The position numbers were made by a program, and so were the translations under genes. A DNA stretch of 64,000 nucleotides, from NCBI RefSeq assembly GCF_017591435.1, contig NC_059277.1:3831001-3895000 (forward strand). Reading direction: 5' to 3'. The notes below the pieces were generated by a model that worked only from the letters and a program-made list of their open reading frames with translations, was not told where the DNA came from and searched no databases. The stretch is from Portunus trituberculatus (lineage: Eukaryota > Arthropoda > Malacostraca > Decapoda > Portunidae). Shown here piece by piece: positions 16,386 through 34,321 of this stretch (position 1 is its first letter; every line of letters starts with the position of its first letter).

Positions 16386-16935
16386 ACCAGTAACCAATCA
16401 AGACGGCACAATAAGATCAATAGACGCCAGGAGGATGAACAGCATGGTACATTATGGTGCATCCTTTGGCTAGAGTAGCTGATGATAGAGTATATGGATG
16501 AAACTACAACACCAGAAAGTAAATAGACACAGGGAAGATAAGAAGTGTGATATTCTACAAAGCTCCTCGTGTGTAGTAGCCAACAGAAGAGTATAAAGCA
16601 ACAACTACAAAAACAAAGCGGTAGGTTAATGAAGCTCTCTAATCAGACTGCTAGTGCTGAGTCAGGGAGCTTCAAAAGAATATTAGGCAAATTTATAGAT
16701 GAAGATGATATTTGGAAGTATGTACGTAGATATGTTTTCGTACAGGGACTGCTGTGTGGAGGACTGACGTACAGGTTCTTGCCGCTCCCTTATCTTTCTT
16801 ACGTTGTCGTATAAAGCAAACAAGCACGGAATGATTAGTAGTGTGATATATTATACAGTTCGTCGTCTACAATAGCTAATAATAGTGCATAAAACAACAG
16901 CACAAGGCAAACAGGCGCAGGAGAACCGAGCAGCC
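16386..16935. repeat. Degenerate ~100-bp tandem repeat, interrupted by a LINE end
   Basis: Recurring blocks are CAGACACAGG/CAAACAGGCGCAGG, AGTGTGATATTNTACA, CGTNGTNTACAATAGCTAA and AGAGTATAAANCAACA. Units start near 16400, 16510, 16813 and 16905. The LINE 3' end at 16623-16812 lies inside the third unit. Confidence 0.55.
16623..16812 (+). mobile_element. 3' end of a LINE inserted in a tandem repeat
   Basis: The open frame reads through LSNQTASAESGSFKRILGKF, the C-terminal tail pattern of a non-LTR reverse transcriptase. It is followed by CAGGGACTGCTGTGTGGAGG and a CTTATCTTTCTTACG-type terminus. The minus-strand piece at 29479-29530 ends the same way. Only the last ~190 bp of the element are present. 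Confidence 0.6.
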
Positions 16936-17191
16936 CTCAATAACTAGCAGTGAGTTTTGCTTCCCAATGAGTTCCCAGCTAAGTTTTGCAAATTAAGAGA
17001 GCATGTGGGGAAAATTACGATGAGCAGCCCCCCCTCCCCCTCCCCACACACTACCACCGCTCCACCACCCAAGCCTGAAGAAGAAAAGGGCTCCAAGTGC
17101 TCATAATTATTTCCGGCGAAGTTGGTTGCCTCTGAAAGCACAAGTCGCCAAATTATTCTTGTTTACAACTTCGCCGCCTTGCCTTCCTTGC

Positions 17192-17280
<89 letters not shown>

Positions 17281-18761
17281 TCTTCACGTCGTATTATGTG
17301 TAATTACCGTTCACTCGCGGGACCTTGTCAAAGTTTGGGTGGTGTTTTACGGTCCGTGAACTACCATGAACGTGACTTTGTGCCGAAGAGGGGAGCGAAG
17401 ACCCCTCCCTCCCCTTCCCACTTAGCAATCCAGCAGGGGAGTGGAGGGTCATCAGGCAGTCATCTTTACAGCCATGAGGATGAGCCACTAGAGCCATCAC
17501 CTGGGTCATTGACAGCCATCAGGAGCCGTTGTAACTACTGAGGGAAGGTCATTGTAACTAACACGAACATCTTTGTAGTCTGCGATTTGGGCCCGTGTTC
17601 TGAGACGCTTTGGTCTTTCACCATCACTGCTTTCCAAAGGCTCCAGTTGAAGATACTCGTGTTTTTAAGGGTATTTCTATGGTTCTGGTGATGGATTGGC
17701 AACATTTATAGTTTATTAAAAAGGACAAACTGTCTTGAAAACCTGGTTAGTTGTCTCTGTGGCCTTGGAAAATTGTCGCAGTGGGGAGAAGGCGTTTCTG
17801 AATACGGGCGTTAGAACAAAGGAGTGATTATGTTCCTTCGATGCAGAAATGTTTGTGAGGCCCTTGAGAATGCCAGTGCAGGATTATTAGGGCGAAAAGA
17901 AAGGGTAAGCGTACGTAAAGCTGCTAAACAAAGGGAACACAAAAGAAGACCAACCATTAGTGTTTGTGGTGGGTCATTCAGTGTGGTTATTTTTGAGCGC
18001 TCTAATTAGTGAATATTTGAGGTTATGTTGATGAAGCATTAGTGAAGGCGAACACAAAAGAAGATCAAGCATCAACATTTCCAGTGGCTCTTCCAGTGTT
18101 GTTATTTTGAGCATTTCAATTAATTTATATGTGAAGCTCTGCTGGAAAAGAATTAGTGTGAAAAATTTCCTCCTCACGCTCGCACTATTCCTGTGAAAAT
18201 AACTTTTTTTTTAGTGTTTTTTTTATTCGCAAATAGTGCTTACCTGTCCAAACCTTTTATTGGATCTATTAAAGCCTTGCAAATAAAAAAAAAAATCATA
18301 GGTGAAAATGTTGCTTTGTTATCACTGAAAAAATTGAGGGTTTGTTGAGAAAAGATTTACTTGATAGTGAATATTTTTATCTATTTATCTATCTTTTCAT
18401 ATAACATTTTTTTTTTTTTTTTTTTTTTTTTAGGTTATAACACTGGTTCTCATTTTTTTCTTTTCGGTTCGTTACCCAATGCAACACAGCACGTACGAGT
18501 ACAGCCTGTTAGTCACATTCACTCTGTCACATTGTTTTGTCAGTGTCCCGGATTCCTCAACTTTTTTGCCCAGTGCCTCTCCAATGGCGCGAGTTGACAT
18601 GTTATCCCCAATGAGTTATTTACCCTTACAATGGGAGCCACTCACACTAACCGATCAGGGGCACACCTCTTTCCACTCTTTCTTTGCCTTTTTGGGGAGC
18701 GGCAAAGTGAAGGTACATTTCTTTTCTCTCTGTTTTCTTTCTTCCTGGGCTGGTCTCCTTG

Positions 18762-18821
<60 letters not shown>

Positions 18822-19767
18822 TACCGGAAACTTGACATGTCCCTTCCCGTGTCCTAAGGTCATCCACACCACCACCACCACCACCAGTAGCTGCAACACA
18901 CGCCAAGACGCCGGCGTTCAGTTACGACCAAAATTGCGTCTACGAGTAACAAGTAAAGTAAATTTTCTTTTGTTCTCAGGAGACGCGATGTGGCAGTAGT
19001 CTGAATGCTCGGCCGCGACTCTGACTTCGGCTTTGTCTTCACCATCCGCCTGTCAACACTGAGATCCTACGCTGCCTTGGACAATACATGATGCCCTGGT
19101 AAGCACTCTAATAATGCGTGTAAAGTTCTACCTACCCGAGGGAATGATTAGTGAAGGCAAGTCACATCAGGAGTCGAATAGGAAAAGTTCTAACATGTGT
19201 TTTCTTAGTCTCATTATTGCCTCATTTGTTCAACGCCACCCCACTCCACCCACATCCAACCTAACCCGCCTTAGTCACCCCGATCTTCCCTTCCCAGCCC
19301 TGCCCCACCTAGCTCCAGTCACCACCAATCTTCCCCGCCTCACCCCGGCCAGCCTAGACAAACACAAAACTGTAGCCATAGCCGCCTCACCCTTGGGATG
19401 GTTCAAAGAGGAGCGCCGCGCCTCACCCATACATAATTCTCTTGAGGAAATGCCTAATTCACCCTAAATTTCTCCGGGAACATCTCTTATTTCCATTCTT
19501 TTTTTTTACCTGTTAGTTCTCTTACCTTCCCCCTCTCGTAAAAATTCCTTTATGCAAATCCTTCACTTACGCTTAATTCCCTCAGTAAGACCCACGTGGA
19601 AAGCTCTAAACATTTTTCTCTTACGTCAAATTCTCTTCCCTAATCCACTCTGAGTCTGGTAGCAAATATTTACCTTTTTTCAATAAATAATTATACTTCA
19701 TCGGTGACAATGAATAAATGTAATCAGCAATATATTTTCCTGGAGAGATTATAGTTTTGTGTGTAAG

Positions 19768-19848
<81 letters not shown>

Positions 19849-21794
19849 GGTGGACGCCACATCATCTCATGCATGTGTGTTTGCCTCCATACGATGATGT
19901 GAGGTATAGCGTGCAGCTTGTGGCGAGACGACCAACCCCGGTGACTGGCCAGCTGTGGTGGTGGCAGTGGTGGTGGTAATGGACGCAGTGGCGGTAGTGC
20001 AGGGCCAACCTTTTAGCAGCGGCACTATAACCAACTCCATCACACGTCCAATACACCTCTGCCAGCCTCGCATCGTCTCCTTTTCCCTTTACTCACCACC
20101 ACCGCCACAACCACCACCACCTCCTCTGCCTCCCACACTCACTTCCAACACACGACCTTCATTCTCCCTTTTTTCACCTCCCGGTCTCCCTTCACCTTTC
20201 ATCCTCCCAGTACTCGCTCCGGCCGTCCTTTCCCCGCCGCCCGCCACCTTCCAATCTGGCCACAAGTCCGGCGCGCCAGCTGGCCCTCATCCTCCTGTAT
20301 CGGTAAGAATGTCACGCTTGGTCCCAGTCTTTACAATGTGAATTTTATGCGCGGAGGAAAGTGCGGCGAGAGGGTGGAGAGGGAGAGCACCTGAGTTTGT
20401 CTATAGTTCTGGTAGTGCAGGACAGGAAGGGGAAGGGGAAAAAGGGCATATTGCAGAGGGCTAGTCTGTGCTGGAGGATAATACTTATTAAAGAATACTG
20501 TGAGGGGTGAAAGGGGAGGACGTTGTCGCCAATGGAAACACTTTATTTACTTTGATGAACACGGGCGGAAGGGCTGATTGCTTTCTTTCACCGACGAAAA
20601 TGGAATACGATGCAGGAACAATGTGTACGTGTGTGTGTGTGTGTGCGTGGGGACGGCGGGTGTGCGTGTTTGTTCATTGACTAGAGCGAGGAGTCTCCCA
20701 GCACAGAGGAAGGCGGAAGAGGGATGATTAAACGAGGCGGAATTGCTGACTGGGAGAAAATACACAGAGGCGGCACATCCTGGACGAGGCACCGAGCAGA
20801 CAGTGTAGTGAGGGACGCGACACCAATGCCATTCCCCGCCTGGCGACTCTAATAAATCCACATTGCCCGGTCCGTGCTCAGCCTCCCCGCCCCTTCATGG
20901 GAACCGTTCTTGTCTCATCGCATCCTCGGTTATGGCGAATGAGGCATTGAAATGAGGCTCCCCTAGTGATATTTGGCATCTGTCAGGCCCTTACCAAGAC
21001 AGATAAAGCTGAAGTGAGAAGCTCTTCCCTCACCAATACCATCAGCAAATAGACAGAAGGGTAAGGGACAATACTATTTCCTCTTTCTAACACTCAGTGA
21101 CGAACACTTTCTCTACGCCCTCCTACCTCTCCTGCCTCCCAGCCACCCTGCTTCCCCTGCATTCAATATCTCCCACCGTCGCTGCCGCCAACTTGAAGGA
21201 CTGTAGCTCAAGTATGGCTTCGGGTTTTCACGACCTGTTTTGAGACGATGGGGAGCGTGGCTGGTGGTGGTGCTGCTGCTGGGTGATCTTTTGTCGCTAG
21301 TGTGTGTGTGTGGTGGGCGGCGACGGCAGCGGCGGCGGCAGTGGTGGTGGTGGTGGTGGAGCAGGGGCGTCAGAACTTCGCTGGCGGCCAAAGTTTGCGG
21401 CTTTCAACAAGAGTATTGGATTTTGCTCCCACGGCTTTCATTAGTCGCTGTTTTCACTACTTAACGGGTTTTCTTCTTGGTGTGTTCCAGCAGCAGACGC
21501 CGTCACCGCCAGCCACCGCCACAGCTGCCGCTAATCTTACCCTCCTCCACCTCCTCCTTCTCCTCCTCCTCCTCTGCCTCAATTTCTGCTTCCGCCTCCG
21601 CACATCACCAACACTATCAACCCACACCATCATACTTTCCTTGACCTCCTACCCACCACCACCACCACCCTCAGAGACGCACGAAACTCCTCACCACTAT
21701 CACCACAACGAGTCACCATCCCTCTACCCTTCACCACCATCACTATTACACATTCTTTAACCAACCTTTAATCATTCCTTTACAGTCTACAACA
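16936..21794. other. Gene-free; (CA)n, (CT)n and unique sequence
   Basis: (CA)n 17196-17278 and 18765-18821, poly(T) 18409-18432, (CT)n 19770-19843, short (CAC)/(GGT) runs near 18868, 19955 and 21340. 17280-17900 and 18900-19480 are ordinary-complexity sequence, but no domain or spliceable gene could be recognised. Confidence 0.65.
17931..18163. repeat. Two-copy ~116-bp tandem duplication
   Basis: GGGAACACAAAAGAAGACCA (17931) and GCGAACACAAAAGAAGATCA (18047) begin two diverged copies, each with GTGTNGTTATTTTGAGC and a final ATTAGTG. Confidence 0.6.
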
Positions 21795-22470
21795 CCACAA
21801 GTTCCCCTACAAGGTACGCCCTCTAAACACTACCAGAACCCCTACAACACCCCTAGAACTCTCTTAACATCACCAAAAGTCTCCCAACACCAATAAAACG
21901 TTCCTAACACCACCAGAACCCTCCCAATACCACTAGAACCTTCCTAACATCGCCAGAACCCTCCCAGTATCACTAGAATGTTCCTAACACCACCCTAACC
22001 ATCCTAATACCACTAAAACCTGTCTAACACCAACATAATCCTCTCAATACCACCCAAACCCTCCCAATACCACTATAACCCTCCTAACACCAACAGAACC
22101 CTTCCAAATACCACAAGAACCTTCCTAACACCATCAGAATTCTCTAAACACCACCAAAATGTTCCAAAACCCAATACAACCCTCCAAACCTTTCCAGACC
22201 CATCCCAAATTCACCAGAACCTTCCTAAACCACACCAGAAGCCTCTATAAACACACCAGAACCTTCCAAACACCACTAAAGTCCTCTAAACCTTTCCAGA
22301 ACCATCCAAACTCCAATTAAACTATCCAAAATCTTACTAAAAACTTAAAATACCACCAAAAACCATCGAAACCAACCAAAACCATCCAAAACCGCACTAT
22401 AACTCTACAAGATCCGACTAAAACCTACAAATTTCTCCTTAAACTCACCAGAACCTTCCCAAACGCCCCC
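21795..22470. repeat. 20-bp minisatellite, about 34 degenerate copies
   Basis: The unit is close to ACCACCAGAACCCTCCCAAT. The register holds at 20 bp through 21840-22170, and alternating units (ending CCAAT or CCTAAC) suggest an older 40-bp dimer. Copies decay toward both ends. The strand is almost free of G. Confidence 0.8.
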
Positions 22471-22573
22471 AAAAATTCCGGAGATCCTTCACAACACGAT
22501 AACCACGTCATTTACTCGCTATGATTCACGTGTGGAGGGATTGATGAGAGGGATTAGCTGTCCGTCTGTCCAT

Positions 22574-23910
<1,337 letters not shown>

Positions 23911-23913
<3 letters not shown>

Positions 23914-25000
23914 TAGTCCTAAGTCTACCTCCGCTTCAGTGCCGTTCAAAAGAGGCCATAGAGCTACCTGTCTTTTCACCGCCACGCCTGACAGAGCTAT
24001 ATAGTCTCGGGAATTCGGCAGGCGGTAGGTCAGGGGACGCGCCGAGCAGTGTTGGTGAAATAGGCAGCCTTTTTTTTGTCGTTTTTTTCCCACCGTGATA
24101 TTTCAGTCGTGATAAATAGACGCCTCACATTTTCTCTTCAAATAGTTTTTTTTTTTTTTTCCTTTTTTTCCCCCTCTTTTGTTTGATGATTTCTGATAAA
24201 CGCGGGATTTACTTTTCTTTTTCACTATTTTTCTTGCTTTTTTTATATCTTGTTATTCTTTTTTTTTTCTTTTAGTTGGTGATATCGTCCATTTTTCGTT
24301 GAGGTATTTGCGTTCGTCTAAATTTTTGCGTCGTTCCTGTGAAAAAGCGAGGCAGATATGTAAATGAAGCGCCCTAGGTGATGTATTTTTCTTCTTTTTT
24401 GTCTCTTTTTTACTGCAGCGGTGACTAGGAAGTAATATAAGTAAATGGAGGGGAAAGATGACTGGGGAAATAACGGAATGGGGGAGGGTGGTAGTGGATA
24501 TATACTGTGAAGCAGGAGAAGAGGAGAATTGGACTATAGCATGTTTCCTTCAGAGGTTGTTATATATTACAAGAGCAGAAATAGAGAGACAGACAGACAG
24601 AGGAACAGACAGACGGACACATAGAGAGATGATGGATAAAACAGATATATAGATGATGAAAACAAAAAGACTGAAATACATAGATAGATAGAAAAAAAAA
24701 GAAATGTAAATAAACAGATAGATAAACAGACAGACAGATAGACATAAAGATAAAACATATAAACAGCTCACTTTGATAGATAGAGTGATAGATTGAAAGG
24801 TAGGTAGAGATATGGACAGGTAGACTGATAGATAGTTCAATCCCACGCAGGCGAAGGTAATTTGTGAGTTGGGGAGGTAACACTTCCCGCTACACTATCA
24901 GGCGACACGTGACCTTGTTGTTGTGGCGCCATAACTCAATCAATTTTACAGAATTTTCAATATATTTCAATATTTCTGCTCTTCCATGCCCCTCTATACA

Positions 25001-25055
<55 letters not shown>

Positions 25056-25339
25056 TCCCTATACGCCTCACCCATTCACCCAAACTCCTCCTCCTTCACC
25101 TCCTGCAACCTCTGCCGTAGGACACTTCAGGTAATGATTCCCTTCGTTCCCAAATGGCAGTCTGAGAGAGCACCTGAAACTAATTACTCAGGTGTGGAGA
25201 GGAGCATTGCCCTACCGAGACCCTGCTAGTCGGTGGCATGGGTACGTTTGTACTGCAAGTACGAAGCCAGACAGGACGCGGGATGTAGTGGACGGGAAAT
25301 AAGTTGGTATGATGTTCTTTTGGTGGTTTAATTTGGTGA
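23911..25339. other. Gene-free; T-rich, AGAC/AGAT words and one (CT)n
   Basis: 24120-24410 is T-rich. 24575-24840 is a degenerate (AGAC/AGAT)n tetranucleotide array. (CT)n at 25003-25052. No gene was recognised. Confidence 0.7.
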
Positions 25340-25670
25340 CTCGTGACTCTTCAGCTTTTTTCTGTTCTTATAGCTGATGTCTTCGTTTTTCTTCTTCTTC
25401 TTCTCTTTTTTCTCTTTTTCTAGTTGATGTTCTTCTCTTCCCACTCTTCTTTCAATTGATGTCATTTTGGTTTATTTCGGTTCCTCCTGCTTCTCCTTCT
25501 CTTCTTGCAGCTGATGTCCTCTTAGTTCTTTCTTTTCCTTGTCCTCTTCCTCTTCTTGATCCTTCTCTTCTTAGGCTGACTTTATTTTGGTTCAATTTGG
25601 TTAATTCTTCTCCTCTTCTTTCTTGACTACATTCGGTTCAATTGGGTTCCACTTCTTTGTTCTCCTCTTC
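25340..25670. repeat. Degenerate ~50-60-bp pyrimidine-rich tandem repeat
   Basis: AGCTGATGTC-like landmarks recur at 25373, 25422, 25456, 25509, 25575 and 25623, each followed by TTTTGGTT- or CTTCTTCT-rich sequence. Confidence 0.5.
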
Positions 25671-25808
25671 CTCAACTACTTTCTCACTTTTTCTTTTCCA
25701 TTGCTGCATTTTTTCGCAAACGTCTCATTAAGTATTTCATTGAACCCCTGACTGTCACTGCTCATTTCTTCAAAACCATCACATTTACTCAAAACTCTCC
25801 GTTATTCA

Positions 25809-26190
25809 AATTCGTTGGTTTCCTTGAAAGTAATCAAATCAAATCTAGTCCAAACTTCTGATTGATGCCTCGATAAGTACTCAGACTTTATATATAAAAT
25901 CTCAGTTGTCACTCCTCGATTTAGAATAAGTAATAACGTGTTTTTAGAAGGAGTCTGGTCTTCAGAGTAATCCAAACTTCTGACAGATGTTTCGATAAGT
26001 ACTTTTATATCAAGTCCCCAGCTGTTACTCTTCGTATCATATGTCTTTAATCTCTTAAAATTCATCGTTTCCCTCGAACATAGTCAAATCAGATTTATTC
26101 CACACTTTTACCAGACTTTACGTACTTCATATGACATGTCCGGTTGTCAGCCTTGCTTCAGAATAAATTATCACCTTTTTGTTTGTTAAA
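25809..26190. repeat. Degenerate ~120-bp tandem repeat, three units
   Basis: Landmarks AATCCAAACTTCTGA (25849, 25972), TCGATAAGTACT (about 25869, 25992) and TTGTCACTCCTCG-like blocks (25906, 26022, 26143) recur at about 116-123 bp. Confidence 0.55.
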
Positions 26191-30952
<4,762 letters not shown>

Positions 30953-31164
30953 TTAACCCCTTCAGTACCATGATGCGTTTCCATATTAATTTTAGTTACT
31001 ATTTGGTGATCTTACACAGCCTGAGAAACTCATGTGGGGGATAAAAATAGTGAAGACTGTCATTAATCTTCTGACGTTCATATACCCTTCCTAATGTCAA
31101 TAAAAAGGTCTAATGGTACGTAAATCTCACGGTAAAAAATGTGTCGCAGTACTGAAGGGGTTAA
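30953..31164 (+). mobile_element. TTAA-flanked piggyBac-like MITE, copy 3
   Basis: A 212-bp copy beginning TTAACCCCTTCAGTACC and ending AGTACTGAAGGGGTTAA. Its terminal inverted repeats are the best preserved of the three copies. Confidence 0.82.
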
Positions 31165-31576
31165 ATAGCCAAGGCAATAGTTATATCCCCGGTCAGAGCA
31201 GCCATCATCCCGGCAGCAGGCACAGACCAAACCCATCCTCCTTCCTCCTCGTCTCAACTTGTCAATATTTCTTTCAATTTCCATAGTTTACTGGGAATTT
31301 TTAGCTGTTTCCCACCTGAAATTCATACATTGTAGTAAAAAGAAATGTGAAATGGAATGGAGAGTGCAGTAGTAGTAGTAGTACTGGTGGTGGTGGTGGT
31401 TGCAGTTGCAGTAGTAACAGCAGTAGCACTATTATCAATATTATTGTGACCGATCTACTACTACTACTACTACTGCTGCTTACAATAACTAATAATTATG
31501 ATAATAGTTATAATAACAATCCGATCTTTGTGTGTGTGTGTTACGTTGTATTAAGTTGTATATACAGTCCTGAACG

Positions 31577-31649
<73 letters not shown>

Positions 31650-31899
31650 TCAGGAGGGGCATGAAAAATGAAGAAACAAGAAGTGATTGGGGAAGGGACT
31701 TGGACATAAATTTGGGTTGAGATAGGAAATGTGGCTTAATACACTTCACAAGTTCTGACCATTAATATTTACCTATCAGAATCCCTCAAGTTGACATATG
31801 CTCAGTGCAAAAGTAAGGGTAGGGAGGCTGCTTCATCAAGTAGGGAACAATCTGTACATTACATCACCACAGAGCCCAGCATTTCTGATATGATACAAT
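31165..31899. other. Gene-free stretch beyond the TDRD5-like gene
   Basis: (AGT)/(GGT)/(ACT) triplets at 31368-31485 and (GA)n at 31580-31645. Otherwise featureless. Confidence 0.65.
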
Positions 31900-32460
31900 G
31901 TATGATTTAAACATGATATAACATGAAAGTTTATTACATGGAGGGTGGAACAAAGTCGCAAAAATTCTAAAATTACATATAAGAATGTGTCAAAAAGATA
32001 TTACCATGATTGACACATCGTCTATTAACTTGCATTCTTTCCTCCATTACAGCTGGGCAAAGTTATATTGGAACAGGGCATCAAATAAACAAATTATAGT
32101 GGAAATCTAAATGAAAAAAAAAAAAAAAAAGCTGATGAATAAATACATGAATGATAAAAATAGCAATATGTAATCTATACAGACAGAATAATACTTAAAA
32201 TTACTGGTTTCATAAATAAATGTTTAAATACAGTTAAACTAAGTGCACCTTTAATGATCAACCATCCACACTTTTCTTATGTCTGAAGTTGATCTGACAG
32301 TAATGGGTGGGGAGGAACCATCAAAAGTTCAATGAGAGAAAACTTAGTTGTGGCTACATCAAAGATCTGAATTCATCAAAGTATCATGAAATCAACACGT
32401 CTCATAATAACAAACACAATATCAAACAATATTACACATAAAAATCACATAATTTATATA

Positions 32461-32497
<37 letters not shown>

Positions 32498-33195
32498 GAC
32501 ACCTAAAGAAGACAAATATCCACATGAAGAAAAAGTTCCAGACACCTAAACAAGACAAATATCCACCACTTCAAATCACAGTGTCATTAACCACCAATAC
32601 TCTGCATAAGTTGTACACATTAAGTATATGTGCATCACGGTATTCCACTAAAATTCACCTTACTGAATACCAATAAGTAAATTTTAATACAAGATCTTCA
32701 GAATTTTGTATTCTATGAATGAAACAAGACATTTGGAAATTACATGGGTTTACCATAATAAATAAGAAAAATCCCAGTAGCACGATATTCATCCTCTAAA
32801 CTGTAAATACTGTATCTCAGCAACTATATCCTACATGAGCTTGATAAGTGATGTGAAACAAACTACAAGTATTTCAGAGTATAACTTATTCTCTCTAAAC
32901 TATACTTTATAAGCAATTCAATTATTTTTTTCTTACTAATTAAAACAGAACCACAAGAAAGTAAGTTATGCTGGCTACAAGAACAGGCTCACATTACACT
33001 TCACAGTACAAACCTGTCCCAACTCTCATCTGAAATAGAAAAAGAAATAGAAAAGGTATAAGGAGGCAAGATCCATGTATGCTACTATATTACTAATATC
33101 AATACTTAATAATTACCAGTATAGTCTCAACAATAAATAATTCACTCACTGGTGACAAATATTCCATGCTACTGTTGTTACTGGGTTCCACTGGT
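31900..33195 (-). other. Probable 3' UTR and poly(A) region of the TDRD5-like gene
   Basis: The sequence beyond the TGA is AT-rich and free of recognised elements, as expected of a 3' UTR. On the minus strand AATAAA occurs at 31935-31930 and ATTAAA at 32255-32250, so the 3' end may lie near 32230 or 31910. Poly(A) runs at 32119-32136 and 32465-32495 on the plus strand lie inside it. No transcript evidence is available. Confidence 0.35.
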
Positions 33196-34231
33196 TCAAC
33201 TTATGCTTTTATATGGCCTGCGTGGAGGTTTGACCTGTGCCCCATGCCTGTAGGTCTTGGCTCCGGCACTTCCACTGCTTGAGCTACTGTGATGCATGTT
33301 TGGAAATGTGAGTAACTCGTAATTCCCTTTTTTCCCCAATTCTGAGGAATGATGTTTAGGGCTCCATTTCTGAACAATATCCTATGAAGGGAAGTAAATA
33401 AGTAGCCTGACTAAGTAACTATAAACAAAAGACAAAATAAAAAATTGATAATGAAAATGTGAAAGATAATATAATTGAGAATAAAAAGTATACTATAAAT
33501 ATGGCACCCCAAAAAACAAAGTATCATTAAATTCAGTGGAGATTTGGTAATGTCATCCACTGAGGGAGTTCCAAAGGACACACATTATTAGATGGATAGT
33601 ACAACAGATAAGAAACAGATGAATCATACCATTTCTTGAGAGAGAGGTGTGGCTATGCTGTAGCCATTCTGGGCAAGAACTGTTGCCATTTGGGTGAGAG
33701 GATAGAGGATGAGAGTGGCTCTCACTTCTCCATTGGGCTCATAAATGTTGCAACCATTTCTGACGAAAACATCAAAGACTAAATTAATGCCAATATTTTA
33801 TTTCCTAGAATAGTAAGCAAATGCTAAGGGTTCAAACAATGGTGCTTACAAGAAATAACAACCAGTACAAGATGAACCAATAAATTCATATTCATCAGTG
33901 GGTGGAGTAATTAATATTTAGAGAAAAAAAAAAAAAAAAAAAAAAAAATACTCACTCAATCAAAAAATTGTAAATATCCTGATCAACTTCCTTCCTGAGG
34001 GTTACTCCAAGATGACACACTTTGTCCTCCATGTGTGGGAATTCTGCACTCAGTACATACTGAACTCCATTAATGATTATGACATGAATTTTCTTGTTAA
34101 AAGTAACTTCCATAGAATGAATCAGGAAGCTGTGGTTGAGACCATCTTCTTCACTATTGTCTTCAGGATATCTGGTTTGGCACATCAATTAGCATAAGTT
34201 TTTAATGAAATAAAATATAACACTATATGTA

Positions 34232-34321
<90 letters not shown>

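Noticed and set aside
15713..16462. 249-residue minus-strand ORF
   Set aside because: Composition follows A/G-rich plus-strand sequence, no domain could be recognised, and its N-terminal part overlaps the degenerate ~100-bp repeat.
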